Source: Ariolimax columbianus
Taxonomy: Eukaryota; Mollusca; Gastropoda; Stylommatophora; Arionidae
Assembly (NCBI GenBank): GCA_036924085.1
Contig: JAVGWX010000008.1
Coordinates: 53,815,314 to 53,879,313 of the forward strand
DNA: 64,000 nucleotides
Direction: 5' to 3'
Numbering within the stretch: the first letter of the stretch is position 1; every line of letters starts with the position of its first letter. Positions 12,497-26,300 of this stretch are shown here, in pieces. The position numbers and the translations under genes are program-made. The notes beneath the pieces were generated by a model, which was not told the origin of the DNA, did not search any database, and worked only from the letters and a program-made list of their open reading frames with translations.

Positions 12497-12842
12497 TTTG
12501 GCTTGGCTTCGTTCTTTCTCAATCTCCCGCTACCAAGCCCTGAAAGGGCTTAAGAAACAGAATGAGTCCAGAGAACAGAATGCGTTGTGTCGTAGTTTAC
12601 AGCTTGACTGCGATATTTGTACCTTTTGATCCAACACATTCGACTTCAGCAAGCATTTTTTGAGTACCGGGTTAGCATTCCCTTTTCGATCCCTTCTCCT
12701 TAGCCAGTCTACCCTGCTGCAGCCTGTTATCCAGGATCACCGCATGGAGGTGTAGAAGGGTCTTGGCAGCTTTGGTTCGCTGGCCCTGGCGCTAGCAGTC
12801 AGCTATGGGTTGTATACCACTGCAGCTCAGCATCTTGATATC
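12497..12842 (-). repeat. SINE-A copy with AGCC-type tail
   Basis: Minus orientation. It begins on the plus strand with 'tttggcttggcttcgttctttctcaatctcccgctaccaagccc' and runs to 'cagctcagcatcttgat'. The 3' tail in element orientation is AAGCCAAGCC rather than the GAA-rich tail of the copy at 10488. Confidence 0.8.
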
Positions 12843-13957
12843 ACAAACTCAGTTTAATAAATTTCAGAATATCTTCTGGTAAACATAGACATTTAAATAA
12901 AACATGTTCATATTATAGTGACTTGCTTAAACATATCTAAACCCATTGTTTCTCTCCTCCAAATAAATTAAATTTACAAACAACAGTTTCTTTGCAGTTT
13001 TCCAAGGGTCTAGTGTACTATTTTCAGCAGGTGAAGTTGACGGGTTTATTTTTGCATAGTTTTCTTTTATATATTTCTCTTTACAATCTTGTTGTATAGC
13101 AATGCAGTGTTTTAGTTTTAGTTGACCTATTTATCTGTGAGGACAGTTGCCCTTGTGCAGGTCCCAACTCTAGTGCGAGTTTGTAGTAGCATGTCTCTGC
13201 TTAGTGAGCTGGACAAGAGAAGTACTGTGTGTTTTTTTTTGTGTGCGGGTCCCCGCTAAATTTCCAGTCAGTTCTGTCTCGGGCATGAGTTGTCCAGTGA
13301 AAGGCCAACTTGTTTATTTTAGTGTCTTAATCTGCCATTCCATCAGTCCGGTAATGCAATTCAGGGCTCTTATTGATGAGCAATGCAGCGTGTCTCCTCT
13401 AAATGCTAACAATTTATACACAAACAGCCAGAAATGGTTACAATAATCATGATGCAAATATTACCTCATCTGGTGATCGGTCTCCCGGTATTGTTGACAC
13501 CAAATTGTGCGTGCGGTAATGTTGTACAATCGGCATAGTTGATTCCTTGTATGTTTGGATTCTGCCAAGTAAAAAAACTACTAATGAACAGAAGTTTACT
13601 ACTTTCAAAGTAATATTTTAAAAAGTATGGATTGTAATATCATTTTGTCTAATGGCCGTCTTGTGCAGCATTGGGTGCCTGGCACTGAGTTATGAAGCCA
13701 AGGCATAGAAGATTGGAACCAATTTGCATTGGCATGCTGAATCAGTCTGGTCTTTAGCATTATGTTTCATGTTCAGTTCTCTGAAGTGCTGTAGTGGAAA
13801 AAAAGCAAGCTTTCTTATAAATTCAAGTCCCCCGATTGATTTACATTGTTGCAATCTTTCAAATTGTCTTTAAAATCTAGTCTTAAACCAAAAATTTCTG
13901 AAAGCATTTCCCTGCTCTTAACCAACATACATTTGCATGCAGAGGTAAATCTCCATA
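12843..13957. other. No recognisable gene; CMPK1 3' side
   Basis: It lies downstream of the last sure CMPK1 exon on the minus strand, where the missing C-terminal exon and 3' UTR would be expected. I searched for the family's IQTYL...KPII and KVKKIDA-like blocks on the minus strand and did not see them. Confidence 0.3.
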
Positions 13958-13992
13958 TCAAGCTTCCATCTTATCAAAGAATTGAAAAAAAC
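13958..13992 (-). CDS. Candidate terminal exon of CMPK1 (doubtful)
   Basis: Minus strand: 'cctacattgcag' is a good acceptor. After two bases it is followed by codons for FFQFFDKMEA and TGA. The family normally ends in a VVQIF-D-K-like stretch, so the ending resembles a kinase C-terminus. Against it, the exon carrying about 33 preceding residues should lie between here and exon 4. Only 252 bp are available, and I cannot find it there. It may be a chance match. Confidence 0.22.
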
Positions 13993-14244
13993 CTGCAATG
14001 TAGGTATGCTCTATTGACATGCCTCCGCAAGAGAGGATAGAAAGACATGTCTTCACCTGAAGTGAAACTAAGCTGAACTTACTGCACATTATTCACATAT
14101 TTCAATTTGTTATACATTTTTTAGTTAATCTTTTTCATTATTCTTTAATAACACAAGAAATTTTCCATTAAAAGAGTTATGTATTATGTGTCTGTAGATA
14201 AATTAAAAATGATCAAGGAGAAATCATTGTCTTTTGCAACATAC

Positions 14245-14321
14245 CTCTTCTTCAGGCTTTCTGCATTGTCATCTGTTCTACCACTGGTGAGACCTCGTGT
14301 CAAGCACCGATCTACACAGAC
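14245..14321 (-). CDS. CMPK1: CMPK1 exon 4 (lid domain)
   Basis: Minus strand: acceptor 'cgccag' then [26 protein letters not shown], with donor AG|GTATGT. The exon is 77 nt, starts in phase 0 and ends in phase 2. It holds the lid arginines and the GRxDDN block that closes over ATP. Confidence 0.92.
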
Positions 14322-17300
14322 CTGGCGAAAAATTCAAGAGCAGTTTTACATAGAGAATTATGTATCATACACTCAATTACTCCTTCCTTTTGTTCCCTGT
14401 AATACAGAAGAATATAACTGTCACCAATTTATATATTGGACTGTCCAGTTGCATCCATGAGGTTTAAATTTTCTTTGTCATTGTTCTTCATCAGGTCCTC
14501 GTTGACCTCCCCAAGTTATTCCATTTTCTGTAGTGCTATTGCTGTGGGGAGAAACTGTTTATCTGGGTTGGAAATGGATAGTGATATTTGCTTGCTGTGG
14601 GGAGAAACTGTTTATCTAGGAAGTAACGAAACTGTTTATCTAGGTTGGAAATGGATAGTGATATTTGTATGCTGTGGGAAGTAAATGTTTATCAAGGTTG
14701 GAAATGTGCATTATATAACATACACCATAAATTCAAAGAAAAGGACTTCTATCAATCATATATACCAGTGGTTCACTCTGTACATTCTGAAATTATTTTT
14801 CAAACTCTGGTGCCACTAGATGTTTGTGGTTCAAGACAATATTATTTACTATATACAAACATTTTCATTATTGCCAAGGGTAAATTGACAGAGTATATTT
14901 TAGCTAATTGTTTTAAAGATCCATTATTTGATAGCTGGACTGAAGAAGTTGAGGCTAGTGGAACTAAAGTACATTATAAACTATGCAAAACTGAATTGTC
15001 AGCACATAAAAGCAGACATTTAAAAATCAATTGATCACCTGAGTTAGTTAATTAAAAGTGATAGGCCACCACCTTAAATTAGGATGTTTTACACAGAACA
15101 AAACTCCTGTAAACCCCTTAAGTTTAATCCTTTCCAGCCCTAGCTAATACTGCTGATTTGTGTCATTAAGTCCGGGGCACATGCCACAACCATGCATGTC
15201 AACAAATATTTTTATATATTAATAACAAACTGAGATAAAATTATGATCTAAAGATCTTAACTCATTCACTTCCAAATATTTTGGGCCTCTGGATGCAATT
15301 TTTTCTAATGTAAAACTCAAACACAGCATCACTTTATTGTGATCTAGTTATCTTCAATAAAAGTTCCATGAAATAACACATATATACCAAACTGTTCAAA
15401 ATTGAGGCCAGAATACAATGGAATACACATATTTTACAAATGTATTGTGAACATTTGTGTATAAGGGATTATATCTGCATAATCGTTTTTATTTGTTTAA
15501 ATTATGAAAAAAAATTGTCCCAATCAACACAATTCAACTCTAAACCAACACAAAAATAACGTAATGAGTTTTTATTGGCGGTAATCCACAAGGCAAGATT
15601 TTCTGAAAGTTACATCTAATTTGGTGCAGTTGTTTTAACATTTTACTCAAGGCACTTGAAGTTGAAGGCACCAATCAACATCAGTATGAGTGTTTACAAT
15701 TTATGCACACCCAGAAAGAATGTTTCTGTCATAATAAATATATAAGTATATACATTTATATTATACACACTAGTATGGCTGGGCAGGATGTTGAGCCTTT
15801 ACTGAATTTGTGAACTGTTACTACCATTGCTTGAGACAAAAGATTACAGCTGCACATGTTTGTAGGATATCTTGAGCCAGTAGACGTGACTTAGTAGTCT
15901 ACAGTGGTCTGTTCTCAGGTGGAACAAACTAGTTTGTTGATGTCTAGGAATTTGGTGAATTGGGTCAGGTTTATTGTTTTATTGCTTGCATCCATCTCTT
16001 TCTTCTATAGGTTGTAGTATCAAGTGTGAGTGATAGTTTTGGCCTCTCAGTATGGTAAAGCAAAGAAAAGAGGAGCTCCTCCATTTTCTTACCAGCACTA
16101 GACAGGACATTGACTCACTCATTCCATGTAATTCCACAGAGAGAGGGTAGCCACTGCAGGACATCCATTGAGGCCCTTTTGATAATGTTTAGCTCAGTTT
16201 TTATTTGTTAAAGCATGTGCTCATATCTGGTGTTGTGTAATGATTCAAGGATGGATCTGAAGTGCCTGAAAAAGTTACGGGTTCTGCCCTAAAATCAGAA
16301 GATTTTCAGGTTATCCATCCATTGTTGAGCCTTGTAAAGATGTCTCCTCCTCCTTTGTTCAATGGGGAGGAAGACTAACGTCTGGTCAGGCGGCAAAACA
16401 TACTGACCAAGCATAGCACAACCGCCTGGAGGAGCCCGGTCCACCTTCATCAGCACGCTCAGAATATGAGGAAAGCTACTGCAATCCACCACTTAACGTC
16501 CTTTTCAGGGCGCACAAAAGAGTAACTTACTCATTGTGGACATTCGCAAACAAAAACCTTTCTTCACTGCGGATCCATCTATGTAAATGTGCGTCCATTC
16601 CTTAGAATTGAATTTTTCTTCAATCATTTCCTGAACCAAAGCTTTTAGTCGAAGAGTGGTATAGTGGAGTTTTTTTTTAAAATTTCAGGGTTTATCTAAG
16701 ATGATTTGAGATATTTTCATAGCAGCAGTTTGGCTACCCACAGTTACTTAACACTTAGTATACGCAGCCAAAAACCACGATTTTACACGCCTATTTTTCT
16801 ACAAAAATGTTCACACCTAACTGCTGTGACAAAATTATTCATATATCTGTTATCTTTTATTGTGTGATCATGTTTTATATATCAAAATGTTCAGGAATGA
16901 TTGGTCTTTTTAGAAACAGTGCAAAAAGATGTATGTACAGTGAAGTTGCATGCAAAAAATTATGTAATGTGTAAACAAAAATTAAAAACAATAAATAATT
17001 TGTCAACATTTTTTCACTTACCATTTCATTCAAATGAATCCTTCACAATGTTGACACACAAAAATTCTTTCTTTTGATAATATATCCATATTTACCCAAT
17101 ATTGGGAAGTTTCATCACTCTTGGATCAGAAATAACATTATTATGACCATTCAGCAGTGTTTGGTAAATTGAAAAATAAAATGGCACAAATTCTCTAAGA
17201 AAAAAAAATTTATCTATGTACAGCTGATTTTAATTTACATTTATTTCAAATGATGCTGTTCAAAACAGTGATTTGAATGAAGAAATGGCTGGTCTGGGCA

Positions 17301-20300
17301 TCCTTGACAAAAAAATGTTGTCCTAACTCTAGCATTTGGAGTACTGCAAACAATACATTGACGACACAGTGTAGACTTTTTGATAATGTGTCTTTTTCCA
17401 CTGTGTCTGTTTGCATGGCTGCTGATGTAAGGTTCCACCTGCAAGCTGGGCGTCTCTGTAGCTGCAAAAAGGCGAAGCTCAGAAACTAATTGCTTTTTAA
17501 ATTGTAGATAGGGCTGCTTTTTTGTGTTTGCAGGCCTCGTCAGGGCATGCAAAATAAATGAATTCAGCTGAGCTACTTCAAAAATCCAAAAGAAAATTTT
17601 CTTCCACCATTTCCTTGTTCTTCTAGTGAAGGTACCATATGTTGCGACACACTGATCAACCTTATCACACCCATTCATGCGGTAGTTGTAGTCATCAATC
17701 ATTGATGGTTTATCCTTCACTACACCAGAACGACTTGTTAAACGTTTGGTGGTCACCGAGGCTTCACTAGAGACAAGCAAGCATTGTTTTTTAGCCTTCT
17801 TGTCTCTGAACATCACGCAGAGGAATGTTCTTTCTATATGGAGAAACCATTTCATTTGTAAAAAGGACAATTTTGTTGTCTTGAAAGCTTGTGGAAAATC
17901 TCTGCGGTTTATGTTGACCGTACCAGTGTAGTAATGGCCATTACTGGTAAGGTACTGCAGCAGCGGATAGCTGGTGTAGTAACGGTCAGCATAAATGTGA
18001 TGGCCTTTCCCACAAGGTTCTAAAAGCTTGTCAAATATTTTGACGGCTTGTTGACTGCTTGGATCTAGGTCTGGATTGTAAGATGTATTGCTGCCAAAAT
18101 ATATCAATATGTTGACAACATAAGCAGTGTTGCTGCCGCAGAGGCCAAAGGTTTTGACGTGGTATTTTTTTGGCTTTGATGCATTGAACATCTTATGGGC
18201 CCACCTTCCCTTCCATCCAATGACCATTTCATCCACAGAAAGTTCCTTGAATGGGTAATAGGATTTTTGAAATTGAAGTAGCAAGCTCTGCACAAATGGC
18301 TCAATTTTGGCTTTACCCTGCGAATCAGGATTGCTTACATGAAACATTGTATGGTACAAAGCTTGGAACCTGTCCCTCGTGAATACCTTCCTGAACCAAG
18401 GTGTTTCTGTAGTCTCATCATGTGCCCAGTAGTCACTAATTTTAGGCTTCTTTAAATAGCCGATAACAGTAATGACAACAAAGAATTTATGTAGCTCAGG
18501 CACAGTCACTGGTGACCATGTTAGAAAAACTGACCGTACTGCAGTTGTTTCTTTCATTGCCAGGCACCGTTGGGCCGCATAATCATTTACTGACCTGACA
18601 AGGTCTTCCATAATGGCATCAGTAAATAAAGCTTTAAAGCAAAATAAGGGTGATGCATTCTCTGGAATAATGTCAGGATTGACACCAGGGATTCTTGGCT
18701 GAGGTGGAATAAACCGAAAGGTATTGTCTGTGCTGCCCTCAAATACCTCCCTCCATCACTAACCTGAGCGTCTGCCCTAGTAGTTGCCATTGGGACAGGA
18801 GACACTGTAGATGGATCTACTGTACTGCTGGTACTAGTACTAGGCCTAGGATTCCTATCAAGTACAGATCTTGACCTTGCTCCTCGTCCTCTCTTAGGCA
18901 TAGGACCTTTACCCTTTCCTCTACTATGGATGAGAGACTCCTCCTCTTGCTCACTCGAACTATCCCTGGTGGCACTGTGCAATGATGTATTTCTAACATC
19001 CCCTTCTTCTTCTGAATGAGAACTTTCACTGTCAGTGTCAGAAGTCATGTCATCTGTATCTTCTTCAGCCCAGATTTGAATCATCTTAGTGGCCTGAACA
19101 GCAGAAAATCGTGCGCCACGAGAATTGGTAGAGGAAGCCATTTCTTCAAATGAAAAAAAAAGTTGAAAAAAATCGCTACTTTCGTTAGATTATTGAACAA
19201 AATGTGCCAAATTAATTCTCAAAAGCTTACCAAACCACGCCGTAAGATGCTTAAAAGGACAGGAACAGGAAATGACGTTGCAGTAGTTTAAAATGTTGGA
19301 TAGGAAATAAAAATATTTAAAACTTGGCGTTGGTACATTTCGAGCGACAACGCCCATTTCATGGAAACAAAATATCACTGACGCACTTTCCGATAACAAT
19401 TTATTATGAATATTTCCTTCCGAATTAGAACTGTCCATGCTAAATATTTCTTTATCTACATGTCTGTCTATTTCAAGTCATGGTTGAATTATCTGTGAGA
19501 CACGTACTGCCGAAAATCGTGTCCCACGAGAATGGGGAGGGAGGACGCCATTTCTTCAAGTAAAAAAAGTAGACAAAATAACTTTGTTTACATTTTTATT
19601 TTTTTATTTAGTAGTACATAATTGATAATAATGTTAACTCACGCTCTAGAAATGGAATCTGAAATGGCATTGTTGTGGGTTTATACTTGCTGGATTTGGA
19701 TTAAACCCATATTAAATACATTTAATACGTTGCAAAGAGTGCGAGCCACGCTATTTGGCTTAATGTAATTCCGTGGCTGCCTAATCGACACGTCATTTGG
19801 CGGGTCGGAATTTAAGGGTTAATATTTCCATTTCTGAGTGTTGGTCGGGGAAGAGATCTTCATGGCATTGGCGCCAGTTGTGAAGAAAGCTCATTCACTT
19901 CAGTCAATTTATGGACAGGTTATAGAGTTTGTCATGCATTAGGTGGTTTGGCATTTGTAGCAGCTTCTCACTTTTAACAAACACCATCTCCCTCAAGCAC
20001 TTTATCAAGGGAGTGAAGATTGGTGTATTGTTTTGTTGACAAATTTCAACTGCAGTTTTGGACTGTAGAGAGGCTTTGCTTCTATACTTTTTTGTTCAGA
20101 ACCTAAACATTTTGGTTGACAAGAAACTGTTCATATACTCATCAAAGCAACTCTTGAAGATTTTTAGAATTTGTTTACTGTCAGAATTATGACTGTATCA
20201 ACATGTTGGTCCGTGCAAACATTTAAATAATCTTAAAAAAATTTAACATCAAACTGAAAGTTTGTACTGGACAGAATAATAGTTAGTTTCAGAAACCGAA

Positions 20301-23300
20301 TACACAAAAAATGTGGTTTATAAATATTCTGTTAAACTTTCATTATTTTAAAGAGATTTTTAACTTTCCATTGGAATTCATCATTCCATTGTAATTCTAT
20401 ACTTCAATGTAGCTTATTTTGTTAATATCAGTCACCAGCTGTCTTCACATCAATGAGATAGATTTATTTATCCCTTTAATTTTTTTAATTCATAATATCT
20501 ATTTTCAAATTGTGTTCAATTTCCATATCCTTTTTATGCTAGACCATGCAAATTTCAAGTATTTACCTGGTCAGGGCAGTCAAAAAACAGCACTCTGATG
20601 ACTTCAGCCACACCAGTCATTTCCTCATCCCACCCATCAAGGTTTTCTTTGTTTCGTGGGAAGCCATCAATGAGGAAGTTCTCTTTCGAGCTGTTTTCCA
20701 TTTCCTGATAACAATATTCAAATTAGTTCAGATTTACAGAGTCACAAGGACACTAATGCTACTACATTACCAGCTGAGTAGAAAAGTAATACATAAATTC
20801 ATTCAATCCCACAGAACAGAATATCATAGATTTTTTGCTAATTCAATTTATTTTACATAGAACTGTTTATTTTTTGTCACTACCAAATTAGTCATTTGAA
20901 TATGTTCCCTTTACACCTGTATTGTATGAAGCTACAATGTTTGTTTATTAGTGCGCTTCTGTAACCTTTCTTACATCCATAACTGAAAAGACAAACTGTG
21001 GTCCTACTAGCGGTAGTGCAATGCGAGATTCCTCAGTGGGGATCTATACCACGTTGGCCAGACATCTGTGATTCAAACTGTTTTCAGGAACACGAACAGG
21101 CATGTCTTGATCAGTATGTTTCATGTAACCTTGATTATTCTTCCCTGCCCTAGTTCCTTTTTTAATTTCTCCAATATTGGCAGTACATTGCGAGTTTTTT
21201 TATGTTATGTTCACACAGTGATATTCCTGATCTACCTTGTTTGGGTATCATTATGCTATCACTGAAAATGGAGAACCCTGTAACAGTTCACATTCTTGGC
21301 AAGCATTTTCTTTTATTAACTAGAAATTTCTTACTTTATTGTTAATTTTTATAACAGTTTATTGCCAATACATATTTACATTAGTTAACCAATAATTTTA
21401 AGATGTTACTGTCTAGCAGATAAAAAAGTTATGTTTAATCTGTTCTCTCTATAAAAAATATAATAGATCTATTTAGGATGCTTCAGGAATATCTGCTATA
21501 ATATAACACATTCATTTTTTATAGCAAGAAGTAATTAGATGATGGCAGTGACAGTATGCAACAATAATAACAAAAACCCACACTAAATAACAATGACAAC
21601 AAAGGTAATTGCCATTTTAAGATTAATTTCTCCAGTATGATTTGATTTATTGATTGATATTATCATAAGAATAAAAGAGATCAAGATGTTCAGCGGTGTA
21701 TGAGCTGTAGCGGTCAGCGACCCAAAGCTGACTGCTAGCGTCAGGGCCAGCGACCCAGAGCTGCCAAGACCCTTCCCCACTTCCATGTGGTGATCCTGGA
21801 TAAAAACAGGATAGACTGGCTAAGGAAAAGGGATCAAAGAGAAAGCTAACCTGGTACCCAAAAATGACATACTGAAGTCTAATGTATTGAACCAAATGGT
21901 GCAAATATCGCAGCCAAGCTGGATACTATGACACAATATATTTTATTCTCCGGACTACATCCTGTTACATGCAAAGACCTTTTTTTTGGCTTGGTAGCAG
22001 GAAGAAGAACAAAAACTGCAATTCAGTTTCTTTTAAACAATACCAAAATTACGTGCCAATAAATAAAACAATGGACAATAAATAAACAAATACCTGAAAA
22101 GCACTGATACGCAGGTATAAAAAAGAATATAAGGAATCCCATGGATAGCTAAGCTCTAAAATGAACCAATATTTAAAAGCGCCTAGCTACATACACTAAA
22201 AAAGAAACTGCATGTTTTTTCTGAGCAAATATAAAATAAGATTTTATCACATTGTGATATTAAGAAAAGCTGACATGTACCTCAAAACAGTGAGAGACAT
22301 ACCAAAACAGAGATCGAAAAACCCAAGAGAGTAGATATTGAATTGTAATATCTGATCAGACCTGGTGCGGACAAAAAGTAAACAGCAGAACATACAGAAA
22401 ATGCTAGTCAGTTTGACACATGATAAAGAATCAGTTACATGACATTGGGCTGAAGGAAGACAGAACTCGAGTGCTGCAGGGGCCATAACAAAGAAAAAAT
22501 TGCTGTCATTTATAAAGTTAGTTAGAAGTATATAAAAATGCACCTTTAGTGGGATGATTGCAGTTATAGTAATAATTTCCAACAGATTCCAACACTCCAT
22601 GATACTATACAGCAGCACATAAATAATTGAAATTCAACTCTATTTACATTTAGCCACTAATGCAACTCATAACAGACATTTTTTGTGAACACACAACTTG
22701 CCCGGCGTAACAAGGAGCAAGTAACTTTCACAGGCACAATGGTGCCATTTTTCAGATGCTGCTCTATTTCTGCACCATACTGGGAACCTGGAGCTTGACG
22801 TTCTTCACGCAGCAACTCCCCAGCCGATAAATGTTGGAATTCAAAAGTCTAGAAACAAAAATTGGAAAGGAAATAATAATCATTTCTAAAAAGAAATTGT
22901 GCATATTTGGCAGAATTAGCAACTCTCATAAAGAGCTTCTACTAACTTTTCAAAACATTAACAGTATCCATAAAGTTATAGTAACGCCATAATTTCATCA
23001 AGTGGCGGGTTGTATCAGCTTTCCCCGACATCCAAAGCGTGCTGATGAAAGTCGGCTGTGGTCCTCCAGGCAGTTGTGCTATGTTTGACTTCATCTGATT
23101 GACTCACTACTACAGGAATCAATTTGACCCCTATCTCATCAGCCAAACTGCTTTGAAAACAGCATGTTTCCAGGGAACTATACATGGAAGAGAAAGTGTG
23201 ACCTTAGTCAGTACATTGTGCCTATGTTATATATCGCTTCCCTCTGAATTAATATCGGCAAACTTCACATTCAGAGTTCAATTCTTCTGAATCACTTGTC

Positions 23301-26300
23301 TAACCGTTGATGTCTGCATTATCCTATAATATATCATTCTCAGTCATCAAGAGCTTTGCACAAGAATATGGAAATAGTCATTTCTCAAATGACAGACATC
23401 TGCTTCACTAATGTAAAATGTTCACCCTGTCACTCTATTCCCATGTTCTTCTGCATACACAATAACTTTTCTTTTTAATGCAGCTTCATAGTACAATCTT
23501 TCTGATAATATTTTTAATGGCAATAAGTGATCAAAATTAACTAAACTTAAATGAAGCTACAATATTATAACATTGCTCACCATCTAGCTGTGACACAAGC
23601 ATTTAAGGCCTATATCCGGTGTGTGTGTGTGTATATATATATATATGACACAATATATTTTATTCTCCGGACTACATCCTGTTACATGCAAAGACCTTTT
23701 TTTTGGCTTGGTAGCAGGAAGAACAACAAAAACTGCAATTCAGTTTTTTTTAAACAATACCAAAATTAGGTGCCAATAAATAAACAAATACCTGAAAAGC
23801 ACTGATACACAGGTATAAAAAAGAATATAAGGAATCCCATAGATAGCTAAGCTCTAAAATGAACCAATATTTAAAAGCGCCTAGCTACATACACTAAAAA
23901 AGAAACTGCATGTTTTTTCTGAGCAAATATAAAATAAGATTTTATCACATTGTGATATTAAGAAAAGCTGACATGTACCTCAAAACAGTGAGAGACATAC
24001 CAAAACAGAGATCGAAAAACCCAAGAGAGTAGATATTGAATTGTAATATCTGATCAGACCTGGTGCGGACAAAAAGTAAACAGCAGAACATACAGAAAAT
24101 GCTAGTCAGTTTGACACATGATATATATAGACTGTGGGGGACCCAGTGGTCTCGAGGTAAGGTGTTCACCTCGGGTGGGTTCAAATCACGGTGGAGACCA
24201 AGATTTTTTCATGTGGATCATCCACTAAAAATGTTCCCTGGTCTCTGAGATAAGACACCTGTGTGCAGTGGAGCGCACGTTAAAAATCTCTTGGCAGTTG
24301 GAATTTGAAAAGAGTAAGCTTAATGGCCCACTGCTCTGACAAAATTCAAGTTAAAAATCTATTCAAACTATTCTAGGGATTCTCACCCCACAGAGAATAT
24401 GTCGCAAACTGTGTGGCTATAACATCAGGCCTTGATTATGTGGTTAGCGAAGCGGCATAGATGGTGCCTGACAGACTGTGGTCTACCTTGCTCTAATTTG
24501 CGCTTCCATCACCACTAGTTCCAAATGGACGATCGCATATTCCAAGGGGCTACCAACCAACGGTTGGTAATAGATACTGGGATTGACCTGGCAATCCACC
24601 AGATGGATTTTTGCAGCTGCAAAATAAAATATGAAACAAAGGAAGTCACACTTCCCCACGATGTCTAACGACACAAGTGGACTGAAGATGGATAGATATG
24701 GTCTATGCTAGATGTTAGAAAGTAATTGAGTCTATAAATTTGTCTGGATCAAACTCAGACTATATTTCAGTCACTATTGTTGAATGATGAAAGACTAACC
24801 CAGTTGTGAAATTTTTTTCTGGTCTAGTGCTGTAACTCATTTCTCTCTTCTGGTAAGGTGCTTCTGCCATCTGTATGTTTAATGTTTGAACTACATGCTA
24901 CCAATTGCTTCAATTTCTTTCCTGTTGTTCATTATGTACGTTACTCGAATGTAGATAAGTACCTTTCCTTGTGATCATTGTCACAAAAACATTCTTAGTT
25001 TAAAAGAACTAATTTATACTACAGTTGTACGACTTTACTCCAGCTGCAACCTGCTTCCAGAGATACATCGTCTAGAGTGAAGAACTCCGTACGCGTAGCT
25101 CTGAACAACAGTGGTCATAAATTCTAATCGCAGTCATTTCTTTATATTAAATGTATAGCCTACAGATTTTAAACCCCTTTGACCCACACATTTCAAGAAT
25201 ACATGGAATCCTGGTATTCAAACAGGTGGGTTATACATGCTGTCAGGTAGCTGAAGGCTACCTGTACATTTTTGATCTTGCAATTTTTACTTCCTGTGGC
25301 TTACTAGGCCTGGGGATGGTAGACTGCGTATTGGGTAGAATTTCATTACTTTTAAGAATTCTGCAAGGGCAGCGGCTAACAGCCTACTCTTATTGATGTT
25401 CAACTGTCAAGGGGTCTTTTACATGAACAATGTGTACACAGGATCTCCAGTTGTTTGTCAATCTTCACTGATCATATGCTTGTCTCTCCTCCCTTGAGAC
25501 CAATGAAACTTGTGGGGTTCAACAGCCCCCCCCTTCCATTTCATGCTTTTGTTTCTTGAGAAACAAGCTCTTTTACTGAAATTATCAGCTATAGAGCCCA
25601 TTCCGTTTTTTTCATTAGAAGTACGTATGTTTCATTTTCATAGTACTAGTATGTTACTTGTTATAACAAGTCTATTCATTGCCTCTTCCGTAAAAATGTA
25701 ACAATGTTTTCATCTGGTGAAGATGGTAGGCATGGTTATAATAAATGAATGGACTATTTACCCAAATTTGAGATCCTTTCTGCATCAAAGGGAGCTAAAG
25801 ACTATCCCATAGCTGATATTGTGTTAGAGGATGAAATGTCCGAGACATCACTGCATCAAGTCTTAGCCTTTGTTAGATGGGGTGAATGGTTACCTTCCTT
25901 GCTGATATACATGGAAATTTACCCAAACAATCAGTTTAGCAGTGAGTGTTAACTCTCTAACTATTGTGCTACTTGCCTCATATAGCACTAAAGCCGGGAA
26001 AGACCATGGCTCACCATTTCTGGTATGCCTTGAGATGTAAGAAGAACCACTTTAACCTGCTACTAAAGAAACATAAAATCACAACTCAGTATGAATAGCT
26101 TTGAATAAGAACAACACAGTTCCCTTTGAGACATAGGTCTTCAACAAATACAAATATTGGCATATTAATATCTGTTCACGCTTTTCAGGCTTAAAGTTTC
26201 TACAGGTTGGAGTAGCCAGCTCCATGCACAATCCTCCTTAGTCATTTCTTATGACTTGCTTGGTAGGAAGATGTAAATGAAACTGGTTGTATACAGACTT

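Larger units (their letters stand above)
16748..19822 (-). mobile_element. piggyBac element, about 3.07 kb
   Basis: TTAA lies at both ends (16748-16751 and 19819-19822). The 5' end in element orientation reads CCCTTAAATTCCGAC and the other end CACTTAGTATACGCA. Counting the TTAA, 12 of the first 17 positions agree, and a shared 'GCCAAA' follows a little further in. A transposase of the PGBD4-like type fills the middle. The insertion sits in CMPK1 intron 3 in the same orientation as the gene. The terminal inverted repeats were matched by eye and are imperfect, so the exact limits are a proposal. The transposase identity is firm. Confidence 0.75.

Noticed and set aside
15123..15280. piggyBac-type MITE from two TTAA-start sequences
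   Set aside because: Both candidate ends point the same way, and no opposing end was found.
20546..20860. 104-codon plus-strand open frame
   Set aside because: It is the antisense of CMPK1 exon 3, which has the kinase signature and matching splice sites.
22247..22618. 123-codon minus-strand hydrophobic frame, repeated at 23945-24184
   Set aside because: Lies in CMPK1 intron sequence and recurs only because of the 0.5-kb duplication; no domain and the copies are not selected as coding.
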